This document shows positions 20,020-32,765 of a stretch of 64,000 nucleotides of DNA, in pieces; the first letter of the stretch is position 1; each line of letters opens with the position of its first letter. The position numbers and the translations under genes were made by a program. The DNA comes from Galdieria partita (Eukaryota; Rhodophyta; Bangiophyceae; Galdieriales; Galdieriaceae). Below the pieces are notes generated by a model. It ran no database searches. It saw nothing but the letters and a program-made list of their open reading frames with translations, and was not told the origin of the DNA. Where the stretch lies: positions 222,622-286,621 of the forward strand of contig BQMJ01000015.1 of NCBI GenBank assembly GCA_025991245.1, given 5' to 3'.

Positions 20020-20419
20020 ATGGTTAACAACGCACTATTGAACGGTCTTTCTGATACTAGACTTATCGTCACCCTTCGAAGAAGTTTTATTAGAAAACAT
20101 AGGATCAAGAAGGAAACTTTAGAGGTATTTTTTTTTCTTGGCTCCTTTTTGGTCTCTTGTGTAACTTTTGTGAACTTAGAAACTCGGTATTACGAAGATT
20201 CACAAAGCGGAGGTTGTACCGGACAACGTAAAAGTGTGGAAAGACTTGAAAAAAGTTGTTGGTCTCGTGGAAATTGAGAGAGTTGCAGCTACAGAGGCAG
20301 AAAAGATTATTAAAGAGCGACCACGACTTCCTAGGCCTTCCTATCAGAAACCAAAGTTTGTACCTTATTTTCAGAATACTTTTTTGGAAAATTCGAGTTC
20401 AAAAGTAGAGAACTTGTAG
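20020..20419 (+). CDS. Organellar ribosomal protein uL30 (probably mitochondrial)
   Basis: A large-subunit ribosomal protein of 114 aa in two exons, 20020-20124 and 20180-20419, with a 55-bp intron. The spliced text LIVTLRRSFIRKHRIKKETLE|KLGITKIHK, then a Val-Pro-Asp-Asn turn and VGLVEIE, matches the L30 fold and its conserved KIH motif. Residues after 75 form a C-terminal extension not found in bacterial L30 (about 60 aa), as in mitochondrial uL30m. The open frame extends 31 codons upstream of ATG 20020 without another ATG; that stretch (FSRRLLLYQ) looks like a targeting peptide, so a short upstream exon may be missing. Confidence 0.8.
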
Positions 20420-20945
20420 TATGTGGAACGATGTACTTCATTAAGCAGTTGTATAGTACTTGTGTAGTTTACAGTTTCTTTTATACCGAGTCTTAAATAC
20501 TAGAAAGGTGGGATTTTATTTGTGACTACAACAAATAACGAGTAAAGCTTTCCTTGTTGAAACAAGTGTTCTTGTACCTTAAATGAAGCCCTTCGTCGTA
20601 AGCACATCGTTCTGTGTCCCCATTGGTTGTGTGGGTCGGTTTGTTTGCGTGTGAACCAAGTGAAAGTCTTTACAGTGTTCGCACGTATTAAACCGAAACT
20701 AACGAGCTTTGGCGGCTCAATATTCTTAGTTTTGTTTCATACAACAGTGGTTAGAGGCTCAGAACCAAAGGTTCGCTCTTGGGGATCATAGAATAAAGTC
20801 ATAGGGGTCTTTTTCTGTTTGTGGCTTGTTTCCCAAAAAGGTGACTTATTTCTAGACAAATGCTCTTATAAAAGAGTAATGAAACTATTTTAGTGACTAT
20901 TGAGTTGCCGAAATTTTCCGTTTTGAGGACAGGGACCTTTGAGAA
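20420..20945. other. Intergenic region, RPB1 promoter and 5' UTR
   Basis: About 525 bp between the uL30 stop and the RPB1 start. It is less AT-rich than the neighbouring gaps. No open frame, tRNA or snRNA was recognised in it. Confidence 0.5.
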
Positions 20946-23900
20946 ATGGACGCCCTAGCCGTTTCAAGTGTTGAACTCAAGAAAGTTTCGGCTCTCCAGT
21001 TCGGAATATTAAGCCCAGAAGAGATTGTAAGTATTATTCTGATTATTAATGGGGTTGTTTGGGAAGACTAGGTGTTATTCATTAACCCCTCCTTTTACAA
21101 TATCCTCATTAACTTTGTCTCTTTAGAGGCGTTACTCCGTTGCTCCCATTCAGCGAGAGATTGCCTTTGAACAAGGCAGACCAAAAGAAGGTGGTTTAAT
21201 GGATCAACGACTGGGTGCTATAGACCGAGACTTTCCTTGTCGAACTTGTCATAGTTCCTTTTTGGATTGCCCAGGTCATTTTGGGCATATCGAATTGGCT
21301 CAACCAGTTTACAATCCTGGTTTTCTTGCATCAACTTTGAAGGTTCTTCGCTGTATTTGTTACTACTGCTCCAAGTTGCTTATAAATATTGAGGATTCGA
21401 GCATAGCTACTAGATTGAAGCAAATTGAACAGATTAAGAAGGGTACGAAACGCCTTCGTTTATTTTTATCTCTTCCTCGTTTGAAGGAGTGTCGATTTTG
21501 CGGTAATGCACAACCTAAACTTTTACGAGATGCTCTGAATATTGTTGCTGAATTTCCCGACGTTGCTGAAAGTGGTGGCGAAAAACGCCAACAAATCACA
21601 GCAGAAAAGGCCTATAACATTTTGAAACATATATCAGACGAGGATGCAGACATTTTAGGGTTTAGTCGTGAACAAAGTCGACCAGATTGGATGATAGTGA
21701 CTATTTTACCAGTGCCACCACCTCATGTGCGGCCTTCTATCATGATGGATGCCACCAGCCGGGGTGAAGACGATCTTACTCACAAGCTTGGTGATATTGT
21801 CAAAGCGAACAATGCGTTGAAGCGTTTAGAGAGAGAAGGTGCTCCCGCTCATGCTTTAAATGAACAGTTACAACTGTTACAATATCATATTGCGACTTAT
21901 ATGAACAATGAGTTACCTGGTTTACCGAGGTCTCTTCAGCGATCTGGTCGTCCTTTGAAGAGCATTTCTCAACGTTTGAAAGGAAAAGAAGGAAGAATTC
22001 GAGGGAACTTGATGGGTAAACGAGTTGATTTTTCCGCAAGAACAGTCATTACACCAGATCCTAATATTCGCTTGGACGAAGTTGGAGTTCCCAAGAGTAT
22101 TGCCATGAATCTTACATATCCAGAAGTGGTTACGCCCTTAAGTTATGCACGACTACAAGCGCTCGTTGCAAATGGTCCAAATGAGCATCCTGGAGCAAAG
22201 TATATTGTTCGAGACGATGGACAGCGTATAGACCTTCGTTATGTGAGACGTCCTGCTGATTTGCATTTGGAAATTGGATACAAGGTAGAAAGACATTTGC
22301 AAGATGGCGATGTTGTTCTTTTTAATAGACAACCGTCCTTGCATAAAATGTCCATTATGGGTCATCGAGTTCGAATTCTTCCATATTCAACCTTTCGTTT
22401 AAATTTATCGGCCACAAGTCCTTATAATGCAGACTTTGATGGTGATGAAATGAATTTACACGTCCCTCAATTTTTAGAAGGAAAGGCTGAAATATTGGAA
22501 CTCATGATGGTTCCTAAAAATATCGTTTCTCCTCAAGCAAACAAGCCAGTTATGGGTTTGGTACAAGATACTTTGTTGGGTTGTTCACTTTTTACCATGA
22601 GAGATGTATTTATTACTAGGGATATGATGATGAATTTATTAATGCACATTGAAGGATTTGATGGTCAAATTCCGATTCCTGCAATTCTAAAACCAAAGGA
22701 ACTTTGGAGTGGCAAGCAATTGTTTTCGATGATAACTCCGAATGTCAATATAATTCGCTTTGCTGAAACACATGTTGATGAATCAGACTCGGATCCCATT
22801 TTTGGTCCAGATATGACAGTTCATGACACTAGAGTTGTTATTTCTGGAGGAGAGCTTATTTGTGGAATCATTGATAAGTCAACTGTCGGTACTCGTGCAG
22901 GTAGTCTTATTCATGTTTGTTGGAAGGAACATGGACCCGATGCTACTTGTGATTTTATTTCTTCTGTTCAGCTGCTTATCAATCATTGGTTATTACAACG
23001 TGGATTTTCTATTGGTATTGGTGACACTATTGCAGACGACGAGACAATGAATTACATCGTGCGAACTATGGAAGCAGCAAGACAGGAGGTAACTCTTCTT
23101 ATTGAAAAGGGTCAGAATGGAGAAATTCAATGTAAACCCGGAAAAACTATGATGGAGTCGCTAGAAGATCAGATCAACTCTGTTTTGAACCAAGCAAGAA
23201 ACAAGGTCGGTTCGGCAGCAGCGAGGTCATTACCTGCTTCAAATAATCTGAAGCGAATGGTGAACGCTGGTTCGAAAGGATCCACTTTGAATATATCTCA
23301 AATTATGGCTTCTGTTGGTCAGCAGAATGTGGAAGGAAAGCGCATTTTCTATGGCTTTCGGAGAAGGACACTTCCTCACTATCCTGCTGATGATTTAGGC
23401 GCTGAGTCTAGAGGTTTTGTTTTCAACTCTTATTTGAGTGGTGTAACTCCTGATGAATTCTTCTTACATGCTATGAGTGGTAGAGAGGGTATTATTGATA
23501 CTGCTGTGAAGACTTCGGAAACGGGATATATTCAACGAAGATTAATGAAAGCAATGGAAGACATTATGGTTAATTATGACCATACAGTTAGAGATTCTGG
23601 AGGTCATGCTGTACAGTTTCTCTATGGAGAGGATGGAATGGATGGCGCTATTATTGAACGCCAAATGATTCCTTCCATGAGAATGAGTGATAGAGAGTTG
23701 GAGGTGACCTATCGAATGGATCCATTTGATTCAAGGTTTGGATTAGCACCCAATGGTAGACGATATTTAGACGTGGATGTTTTGGAAGCCATTCATAGTG
23801 ATCCGGAGCTGGCTGTTCTTCTGAATCAGGAGTTTGAGACCATCAAGGAAGATCGAGATATCTTGAGATATTCTATATTTCCTAGAACAGATGATAACCG

Positions 23901-26433
23901 TGTAGCTTTACCTGTGAATATAGAAAGACTTATTGACAATACCAAGAAAATTTTTGGTATTCACCCCAACTCAGTTTCTAATCTCAATCCCCGAGCAGTT
24001 TTGGAAGGTGTGAAGCTTTTATTGCGGAGAACTCGCGTATTAGCATTGGAGATGGAACTTTATGAACAAGGAAAAGATGAGAATGCAAAGGTGCATCATT
24101 TTTCGAAGCATGAGGATTCTATTAGTACGGAGTTGCAACTCAACGCTACCTTACTATTTCAAATACATATCAGAGCCACTTTGGCTACCAAAAGAATCAT
24201 TGCATATCATCGTCTTCATTCGGAAGCCTTTTCTTGGCTTTTGGGTGAAATTGAAAGTCGCTTTTTACGAGCTCAGGTATCTCCTGGAGAAATGATAGGA
24301 GCTATTGCTGCACAAAGTATTGGAGAACCTACAACTCAAATGACATTAAACACCTTTCATTTAGCTGGAGTTTCGGAGAAGAACGTGACACTTGGAGTGC
24401 CAAGATTCAAAGAGGTTATTAATGTTGCAAAGAATATGAAGAAACCTTCTCTTACTGTTTATTTAAAAGGAGAAGCTGCTCGAGATGAAGAAGCAGCCAA
24501 ACGCGTCATGAGTGAATTACAATACATCACGCTAAAAAATGTTGTACATTATTCAGAAATTTATTACGATCCCGACCCTCGTAACACTTTAATTGAAGAG
24601 GATACAGAACTTGTGGAAGATCGATATCTTTTAGCCGATGCTGAGGGAACAATGGATGAGAAACGGCTCTCTCCTTGGGTTTTACGTTTTGTACTATTAC
24701 GGAGCAATATGGAGGATTCGAGAATATTAATGAGAGATATTGCAGCTCAGATAAACAATGAATTTGGAGAAGATTTAGATTGTATATATTCAGATGACAA
24801 TGCAGAAAAGCTTGTATTGCGTATCCGTATAGTCGAATCGCACAACGATAGTGGAAAGGATTGGACTCAAGATGAGAATGCCAATGAAGATAATGACGAT
24901 GAGTTGACCAACGATGAGCGATTTTTGAAGAAGGTTGAAGCACATTTATTGACCAACCTTCATTTAAGAGGAATCCCTGGAATACATCGAGCCTATATGC
25001 GTGTAACAAAATTGAAACAAGTAGACTTGCAAACAGGGTCATTTGTAACTACGGATGAATGGGTCTTGGATACAGAAGGTACTAATTTACTTGCTGTTCT
25101 CTCACATCCTGCTGTCGATGCACGAAGAACGATTAGTAATGACGTTGTAGAAGTGTATGAAATTTTAGGAATTGAAGCCGCAAGAGCTCTTCTTTTGTCA
25201 GAAATTCGAGCTGTAATGGAACCATATGGTTTAGATGTGAATTATAGACATTTAGCCATACTTGCAGATATAATGACACATAGAGGCTTTCTTCAATCCA
25301 TTACCCGTCATGGGATAAACCGAGTTGATAAGGGAGCTCTTGCAAAGAGTTCTTTTGAAGAAACCGTTGATATTTTACTAGAAGCTGCAACCTTTGGAGA
25401 ACTGGACGACTTTCGAAACTCTGTTACAGAAAACATCATGATGGGTCAAATGTGCAACTTCGGTACTGGAAGTTTTGGAGTGTTATTAAATGAGGAAACG
25501 TTGATTCGAGAGGAACCGAGAGATATGACCACAGTATGGCAAGATACACAGAACTTTTTGGAACCTTCATGGGAAAGAACTCCGAGTCATGAACCAACAA
25601 CACCTCGAAGTGAAGGAATTTTTGATCCGACGGCAACTCCCTTGTATGGTAGCTTCTCTCCTAAAACAAGTATCAACTATTCGGGAAACTTTCAGTTTTC
25701 ACCGTATACTGGTGACGGTATCTCAAGCTATTCCTTCTCACCCAGTCGGGCATCAATGCAGTTTTCACCTTCAAGTCCGGGTTATCTAGGTATGGGAATG
25801 AGTCCTTTGTACAGCCCATCTTCTCCAATGGTGGAGCGCAGCTATTCTCCGACATCTCCGGCATATAGTCCTACATCTCCTGGAATAGGAGGAGGGCAGC
25901 GGTATTCGCCGACAAGTCCTGCATATAGTCCTACTTCACCAGGAATTCGATATTCTCCTTCGAGTCCTGCTTATAGCCCAACATCCCCTGCAAATGGACT
26001 TGGGACGAGATATTCTCCTACTAGTCCAGCTTATAGTCCGACTTCTCCAGCCTATATGCCTCGTTCCCCAGCATATTCTCCTACGAGCCCTGGTTACAGT
26101 CCCAGTTCTCCGGCAGTCAACAGGCATATTGGGAGTGCCGATTATAATGGAGGAACACAGGAGGGTGAAACATTGATGTATTCCCCACGATCTCCAGCAT
26201 ACTCTCCGAAGTCTCCTGCGTATTCTCCGAAGTCTCCAGCATACTCTCCGAAGTCTCCTGCATACTCTCCAAAGTCTCCAGCTTATTCTCCAAAATCTCC
26301 TGCATACTCTCCAAAGTCTCCAGCTTATTCTCCAAAATCTCCTGCATACTCTCCAAAGTCTCCAGCTTATTCTCCAAAATCTCCTGCATACTCTCCAAAG
26401 TCTCCAGCTTATTCACCACGTTCCGATGTGTAA
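20946..26433 (+). CDS. RPB1: RNA polymerase II largest subunit RPB1
   Basis: The catalytic largest subunit of RNA polymerase II. Exon 1 (20946-21026, 27 codons, MDALAVSSVELKKVSALQFG) and exon 2 (21127-26433) give 1795 aa. Landmarks: the zinc-binding N-terminus CRTCHSSFLDCPGHFGH, the active-site Mg-binding loop YNADFDGDEMN near 22,430, the bridge-helix/trigger-loop region with QSIGEPTTQMTLNTFH near 24,330, and the C-terminal domain from about 25,840. The CTD has two blocks. The first has 11 heptads of YSPTSP[AG] type broken by short spacers. The second has 12: one YSPRSPA, ten YSPKSPA and a final YSPRSDV. A spacer of 21 residues separates them. No heptad has Ser at position 7. Stop codons of this and the next gene are 42 bp apart. 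Confidence 0.97.
26179..26430 (+). repeat. Tandem CTD heptad array, 21-bp unit with 42-bp higher-order period
   Basis: Twelve 21-bp units encode the second CTD block. In the distal part (from 26263) two unit variants alternate: one with tac, aag, cca and gct codons, the other with tat, aaa, cct and gca. They form a 42-bp period repeated almost exactly about three and a half times. Identical synonymous choices indicate recent unequal crossing-over or slippage. Confidence 0.9.
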
Positions 26434-26475
26434 GACGGTTTGGATAGTTTAAACAGGAGAAATATTCATACGTTA

Positions 26476-27798
26476 TTATCTTAGCTGCAAAATTGTTATT
26501 TTCTCTTCCAAATTTGTACTTTTTGAATTGCCTATAGAGACCAACTTGACTTTAGAGGGTGAATGAATAAAATTCACGTTATACTGCTTTTCCAGCTCAT
26601 TCTTGACTTCCCAAAACTCCTCAATTGTTTTTATGTTGTCTATTTTATACAAATCTTTCAGGTTTAATGAGGGATGTTCTTCTTGTAAAGACACTTGATA
26701 ATCCTCCGAAAAGTTAGATTCCTTTGTCATTATCAGTTCCTTCAGCCGTTCAATTTGTGAACTTTTATCGTTTTCCACATTAACATTTGACTTATGAAGC
26801 GGTCTCTCAAAAAGCTCTAGTAACAATTTGTTATTTCTCTAGGACATGACAAAAAGATTTTCAGCAACGAGTTCTGATACAGTAAATAGAATTACCTCAT
26901 ATCGTTCGAACGCTTCATCTCGTATTTTCATCTGAGATATCCCATCAAAAGAACCGAAATAAGAAGCGGCATTGGCTACGACAGATACTTTCAAAGGGCC
27001 CTAGTCACCGTATTTTAACCCCCAAGAATATTATAAGGTGCAACTTACCATCCCATCTAATGCCATCCTATACTTTGAAGCCGTCTGTCTCGCATGTTCT
27101 CTCTGATTTTTTGTACTGTTCTTTTCAATTCGTTGCTTAACAGCTACTCGTGAACTGGGAGCAACTCGACGAAATGAAGTAGCTTTTCTGAAGCTATCCA
27201 ATCCGGTTCCTTGAGCACGACCTAGATTAAAATTGTTGTTGTGGTGACTTGGCGGATAACCAAGAGCACCACCAAGTCGCGTATTCGCTGGTCTAAACGG
27301 TTGCGACGCTGATACACCGTCCCAGGTAGTAGAACCAGGTTGATAATAAATGGACGACCGACTAAAGGGGTTACTAAAAAGATTGTTAGAAGACGGCATG
27401 CTTCTTGTCAAATGTGTGCTTTCAACACTTTCAAAAGTTGCAAGGTCATAATTAGGGTCGCCGGGATGAAACGCTGAAGCATAGCGCGCCATGTCCAATT
27501 CCATTTCTGCCTTCTTCTTGCGTGGTATGCCTAAAGCTTCACTTAAATGAAGAATATAATAAAATAGTATTTACATACCATAAATGTAGCAATAAGCTCG
27601 AAGCTGGTCCCTATTGTATGATTTTAACTCTGCAAAAGTTACTTCTTCTACTGGTTTCACACCCCTCTCGTCAAGTCTCCTTCTTTTAGGCTCAGGGAGA
27701 TCTTCTTTAAGTCGGAACTCAATATTGTCTATAATTCTTGCAACTTTGCCACCTTCAGAGTATCGTTTTGAGTATGAGAAAGTCAAGTCCTCTTGCAT
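26476..27798 (-). CDS. Unrecognised nuclear protein with SAP-like motif
   Basis: Four exons, 27579-27798, 27049-27530, 26896-27000 and 26476-26838, splice in consistent phase to 389 aa; introns are 48-57 bp. Near the N-terminus is a basic KRRR patch (39-42), then about 56-92 a SAP-like helix-extended loop-helix: FAELKSYNRDQLRAYCYIYG-IPRKKKAEMELDMARY. The middle (about 95-190) is Ser/Asn/Pro-rich and low in complexity. A basic Arg/Gln/Lys region (RVAVKQRIEKNSTKNQREHARQ) precedes a conserved-looking stretch around SVVANAASYFGSFDG. The C-terminal 120 residues are charged and helical. I cannot name the family. SAP motifs usually bind DNA or RNA, so a nuclear role is plausible. ATG 27798 is preferred over the upstream TTG. 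Confidence 0.7.
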
Positions 27799-27829
27799 CT
27801 TCAAAATTCTACAAATTGGATTGATTTAA

Positions 27830-30800
27830 AAAATTAACTATTTTGAGGCTAGCAGAACGACCTACGATATGCCAATAGTTTCTCTGTAACTTCAAACCTC
27901 TAGTACCGTAGTTTTATCAAGGACATCTATACAGATTAGTATATGGTATTATTGACTCACAACTTGAGGTTGGTTATTCAGTGCAAGTTTTTCACAAGTG
28001 TTGGGTCCCATAACTTTCTGCTTGTAAATTCGTATTTACTGTGCTGTTTTGATTTGATACACTGCTGGGTCATTCGATAGGAACTGAAATCAGTAGATCT
28101 TGAATACATTCATGAGAATTTATGAAGGCTCAAGTCATGAACAGACGTCCTTGTACCGGAGCACTTTGGAGAATGTCCATTGAAGATTGATGTGGGCGTT
28201 ACTCTAATTGACAAGTAGAATGACAATCAGTTCTAATGTAAACTCTTCACTTGAGAATTCGTGAATAGACCAGAGATATATCAAAAATATTTCAAATTCT
28301 CAGTAGCTTTTGTTTTAGGATGGAAGCAACCCAATGAACTTGTCTCTTTGGATTCTTCAACACTTTTGCCATTTCGTTTCTGTCTGAAAGAGGGTGTATT
28401 TGTAGAAACTTTGACGAAGAAGGGGTTTTGCAACTCTTGGAAAGAGGAAATGCTTAGAAATAGTGACCACTGTACTGTGCATTGCTGGATCTATGAATAG
28501 CTAGTGAATAACCAATATTAGAATACAGTTTCGAAAGGATGTTCTTGAACTAGTTTCATTGTTGGCACTTGTGTAGCCCTATGAAATCATTCATATGTAT
28601 CTAAGGAAAAGAACAATTTTGCAGTTTGTAAGAATAGAGACGTCTTAGGAACTAGTAGAAAAACAAAAATTTTATTATTGTTTGCACCATTTTCAGACAA
28701 GAAGTTGGTCTCAGCTACTCCAAACGACTATACATTGAATTCTGCTTATTTTTAATATCACCAAAGCTCCAGGTATTCCATGAAATACTAATATTTATGT
28801 ACTGTAGATACATTGTCACTTTGATTCCATAAGAAAGCCCAATTATCATTCTCATTGTCGGGCTTGGGTATGTTTCACCTCGATTCGGATTTTAAAATGT
28901 TCAGCTTTTCTGCTTATAGTCGTCTATATATGCAAAGATATTTTCATCGTGTGAATATTATGAATGAATCATCATGCTACTAGTGTCGTCAAGTATTAGT
29001 CATACGTTCTATTTGAAGCCCTGGTTTGCATGACAAAGTCATTCCCTGCAGAATTTCTTTCCTCGAATGTCAAAAATAATGCTACAAGGATTTTTCTTCA
29101 AAGCAAAATATAATAAGATATAACATTGTAGCTATGTAATGTAGTAGTTCGTTGTCCATCCCCATTTTGGGCCAATTAGTATATTAATCAGCGAATCCTC
29201 GAAATATTCTAGTGTAGTGGGAAATTGCGTTCCCTCTAGAACGTGTTTTACGCGAACCAAATAGATGTGGCGCAAAAGGGATCGTCAAGCGGGGTAAAAG
29301 GGGCTACCCTCAGTCCCCTTCGGTTATTATGAAGTTCATATAGTTTAGTAACTAGAAGGAACTTTTTTTCACGATCTGCAACAATAGTTTCAATTTTGCT
29401 AAGAGGTTTACCTTTTTGCGCTCATTGCGACAACATGGATTTGTTCATGATTTGTTGAGTACTTTTAAAATTGTTGCTTGACTATAAGAAAATGAATAGC
29501 ACTGAAAAATGAACTTGTTATAGCAACGAGAGAGAAGCTCAGACCTGTTGTCTCGTGTATAGTAAACTTTTTTATTGAATAGCTGTATTGCTCATCGCTT
29601 AGTGTTATTAACAGTACTTTAGTCGGCTCGGTTTTTCACCAAAGCTTTGTAAAACAGTCCCTTGTTCGTATTCTATCCTTCGTAAGCAAGTTTAGCTTCT
29701 CTCATATTTGATAAGTAAACAATTAGCTCTCTAAAGATTGTCGTCGTTTCGTGTTTCCATTCAAACAACTTTTTGGAGAGTTGACACAACTCCGAGTAAT
29801 AGCGACAAGATAAACGATACATTTAATCTAGAAGAAACGTTGATTTTGTAAAGGTGGTGATTCTACAGACATATTACGAAAAATTTCGGGAATCCTTTCT
29901 TGATAAGAAAACACGATAAAGTGAAAAACTGAAAAGGTGCCTTGGTTTCGTTTAAAAAAATGGGCAATCTAAAACTCGCGTAACGAATCTACAATTTCCC
30001 CAGAACTGTCCTTTATCAAATTGTAAATAGTCATTCAGAATTCAATTGAGTATGTTCAATAGCTGAAACTCGTTTCTTTTGTCTACTTGAAAACACATAT
30101 CCTTTTCACTTCTTACCCTTTTATTTGGACAACTCCGGCGCCTATAGTTGAAAAACCCATTTTCGTATATATTGGTTGAGGAGAAAGCCAACTATAGGAA
30201 AGACTTGAACCCTCTATATTCATCTTTTCCTGAAAGCATTTTCACCACTGTTAGCCACATTTGTGGTATTAAAATAATTATAGAGAAACTTCGAACAAGT
30301 TACGGATTCGTAGACAACATTCTAATCCAATGGAGAATATGGTTTCAAAGAAGAGTATCTAACAACGGTAAATGGTCCTTCACTAGAATATCCAAAACCA
30401 ACACTACTTAAACTTGACATTCTCTTGAAAGCTTAACTATCATTTTCATTTCTATTGATCAATGTTGGAAAAGCAATATCGAAGATGTGTTGCTGCTTCT
30501 GCGAGTTTCGTTTATATATTCTCTAGCAAGCTGGATAAAATCATTGATGCGTTGCCATTGTAGAAAGGAAGACAATACAATACAATTTGCAGCTCTATAA
30601 TTAAAGTGCTAAGAAGAATATACTTTTATAAATGAAGTAGCATTGTCTGTAATTTTCGAATGATACAAGAAGAAACTGCTTTACGTCGAAAGAGATGGTC
30701 TTCAAGATCAAAGAAATTACTTTTTCAAGTACAACAACATTTTCAGAAGCTGTGTAAAGACTAGAACAGACATTTCACATTGCTTGGAGATTTCATAAAG

Positions 30801-32765
30801 TAGCATTTTAAGTCTGTTTCGAACATTTATTCAAAGTCTAGTTCTACTGGCTTAGGCTTTTTTACTTGTAATAGTCTTCAGAGACGTTTGAACCATAAAC
30901 TACTCACATGAGAGTTTTCTCATCTGAAGGTCAAAATGCCTGGAATACTACCAAATAATGACCTGTTTTCTTCCCTCGTTTTAAATGGACTTGTTGCTTC
31001 TTGCGTTGAATTCGATTGATACAAATATTCAGCAACTCAAGCAACAATTTTTCGTGTCAATCACAATCTCTTAGAATAATCGTGAATATATTCATACAAA
31101 TTTTCAAGAATCTGACCAGGCTTTATTCTCACTGGTAACCAGACAGCAAGAGTATTTCAGCACAACGTTTCTATCAAATAATAACACAGTAGAGAGCCAT
31201 TATAAATGTATACAAGATTTCGAACAGAAATCCCCTTGGAAAGTACTCACTAGGTACATATGACATTATATAACTTGCGCATTTTTGACGGTCGTCAACG
31301 CCCTCGTTGATAATGTTCGGATTTTGCTCTGCTTCAAACAAGTGTGACCGTCATTGCTTTGTTACGACCTGGATGATGTTGTTCTTTATAAAAATTTTAA
31401 TAGTTGAATTCGAACGAGAACGTTTTTAAGACCAAACTTTGAGGTTTTCTTATCCCATGTTTGATGTTGAGATGCTATTCAAGACTCGTTTGTTTTCGTC
31501 GTGAAGTTTTAACGACTTGGCTTGAAGCTTGAGTTCGCCTCGGTTTAAAGACGCGTGTACTTCGTCCAAATTCATGTCGAATGCAACTTTGATCCTTGTT
31601 GAGGACTATTTTGGTTGCTAGTCTGTTTAAGGACATTTGCTTTGAATAATACCGAGAGAACAGCACACAACACAAGGCTTCAAATTGTCGTTCAGTTTCA
31701 AGAAACCCTAATAAACATGTTTTACTGGGTGTCCTATTAGAATTGCACCACTAAGTGTTATCTTGTGAATTGTTTGTTGAGGATCCTTTCTTTTGCCACG
31801 ATCGTAAAGATACTTTGGTAACAATCGTTCAAAGTAATTTCTGAGTTGTTTCTTGTGTTTTTCACAGAACCCAATCTTTCACTTGTGTCTCGATTGTCCA
31901 ACTGGAAGCTTGATCTTTCACTTTATGTATCTTCAAAGAAGAATGTCATTATTCGATCAAGAATACTTTGCTGAAATGTCGATATTACAATTATATGACA
32001 GTTTCTTCTTATGGTAAAGTTACTTGAGTACTGTTTCAAAGAGTTAGACTTGAAGTACTCTTCGTTTTATCTTCTCATATGCTATTTTGAGTTCCTAGTG
32101 TCTATTATAGAGTATCTTTCTTGGTAGCAAGTTAAGTTCGGCTCTTCCAGTGTGAATGATAAAGCAACTTTGCAAGGATTGTCCTTCAAGATGAGAAGCT
32201 AAACGAGTATAAGTTTTTTACAATACAGTTGTTGCAAGAGAGAAAACGAACTCATAAGCAGCCTCTGTGAATACTTGTGAGAGAGTGTCACTCGTTCTCT
32301 ACTCACCACTGTCAAACTGCCTTGTGAGAATAAAGCAGTTTCATTTGTTTGTACTAGTCGAATTATTACCATTCTACGTTTTTGAATTTAGTAAGCAACT
32401 TTCTTCTCTTTTAGCTCTTCTGATGGTCAAATAGAAGCTTTTATTTCGCTGCTCTAGTGCTCCCACAGCGGCAAATGTTTCCCAAAAAAAACAACTTGAG
32501 TGCAACACTCCAAGCGAGTTACAGTTTTAGAAACACAAGGCAACTCAGTTTTCGAAAAAATCGTACTTTAAAATATTCGTTATGGATCCTCTATCGAAGA
32601 GCTTTGTATGCGACATTGTACAAAACTTTCAGCAAGTGCTCTTCTCTATTGCAAAATGTTTTTGCTCGAAGAGTAGGAGAGAGGACAACATAAAATACAC
32701 TTGCTACTCACTAATATAACAAAGATTCAAATGCGTTAAACGTGCTTAATGAATACGCAAGATCT
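27830..32765. other. AT-rich gene-free region at the start of the accessory zone
   Basis: Nearly 5 kb with no frame I can support; the longest (28261-28500, 30148-30411) lack an ATG, homology and recognisable splice partners. It holds a diverged repeat copy (about 31,090-32,700) and one isolated C-strand telomere motif at 31,703-31,716. A small GC-richer island lies near 29,220-29,340. Gene density drops sharply here compared with the first 27.8 kb. Confidence 0.6.
31090..32700 (+). repeat. Diverged subtelomeric repeat family A, copy 1
   Basis: Similar in order and orientation to about 51,600-52,660. Shared landmarks include ggctttaYtctca, CCTTGGAAAG...CACTAGGTACA, the phrase gaccaaactttgaggttt, and acgacttggcttgaa. 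It contains no coding frame. Boundaries were estimated by eye and could be off by 100 bp or more. Confidence 0.6.

Noticed and set aside
20700-20810. Possible tRNA (ggttcgctc resembles a B box)
   Set aside because: No A box at the right distance and no acceptor stem could be folded.
24527-25042. 171-codon minus-strand frame inside RPB1
   Set aside because: Lies wholly within conserved RPB1 coding sequence; shadow.
26117-26419. 100-codon minus-strand frame with repeated LETLESMQEILENK text
   Set aside because: It is the antisense reading of the RPB1 CTD repeats, not a coiled-coil gene.
28261-28500. 79-codon plus-strand frame
   Set aside because: Starts with GTG, no ATG, no homology or splice partners; expected by chance in 5 kb of non-coding DNA.
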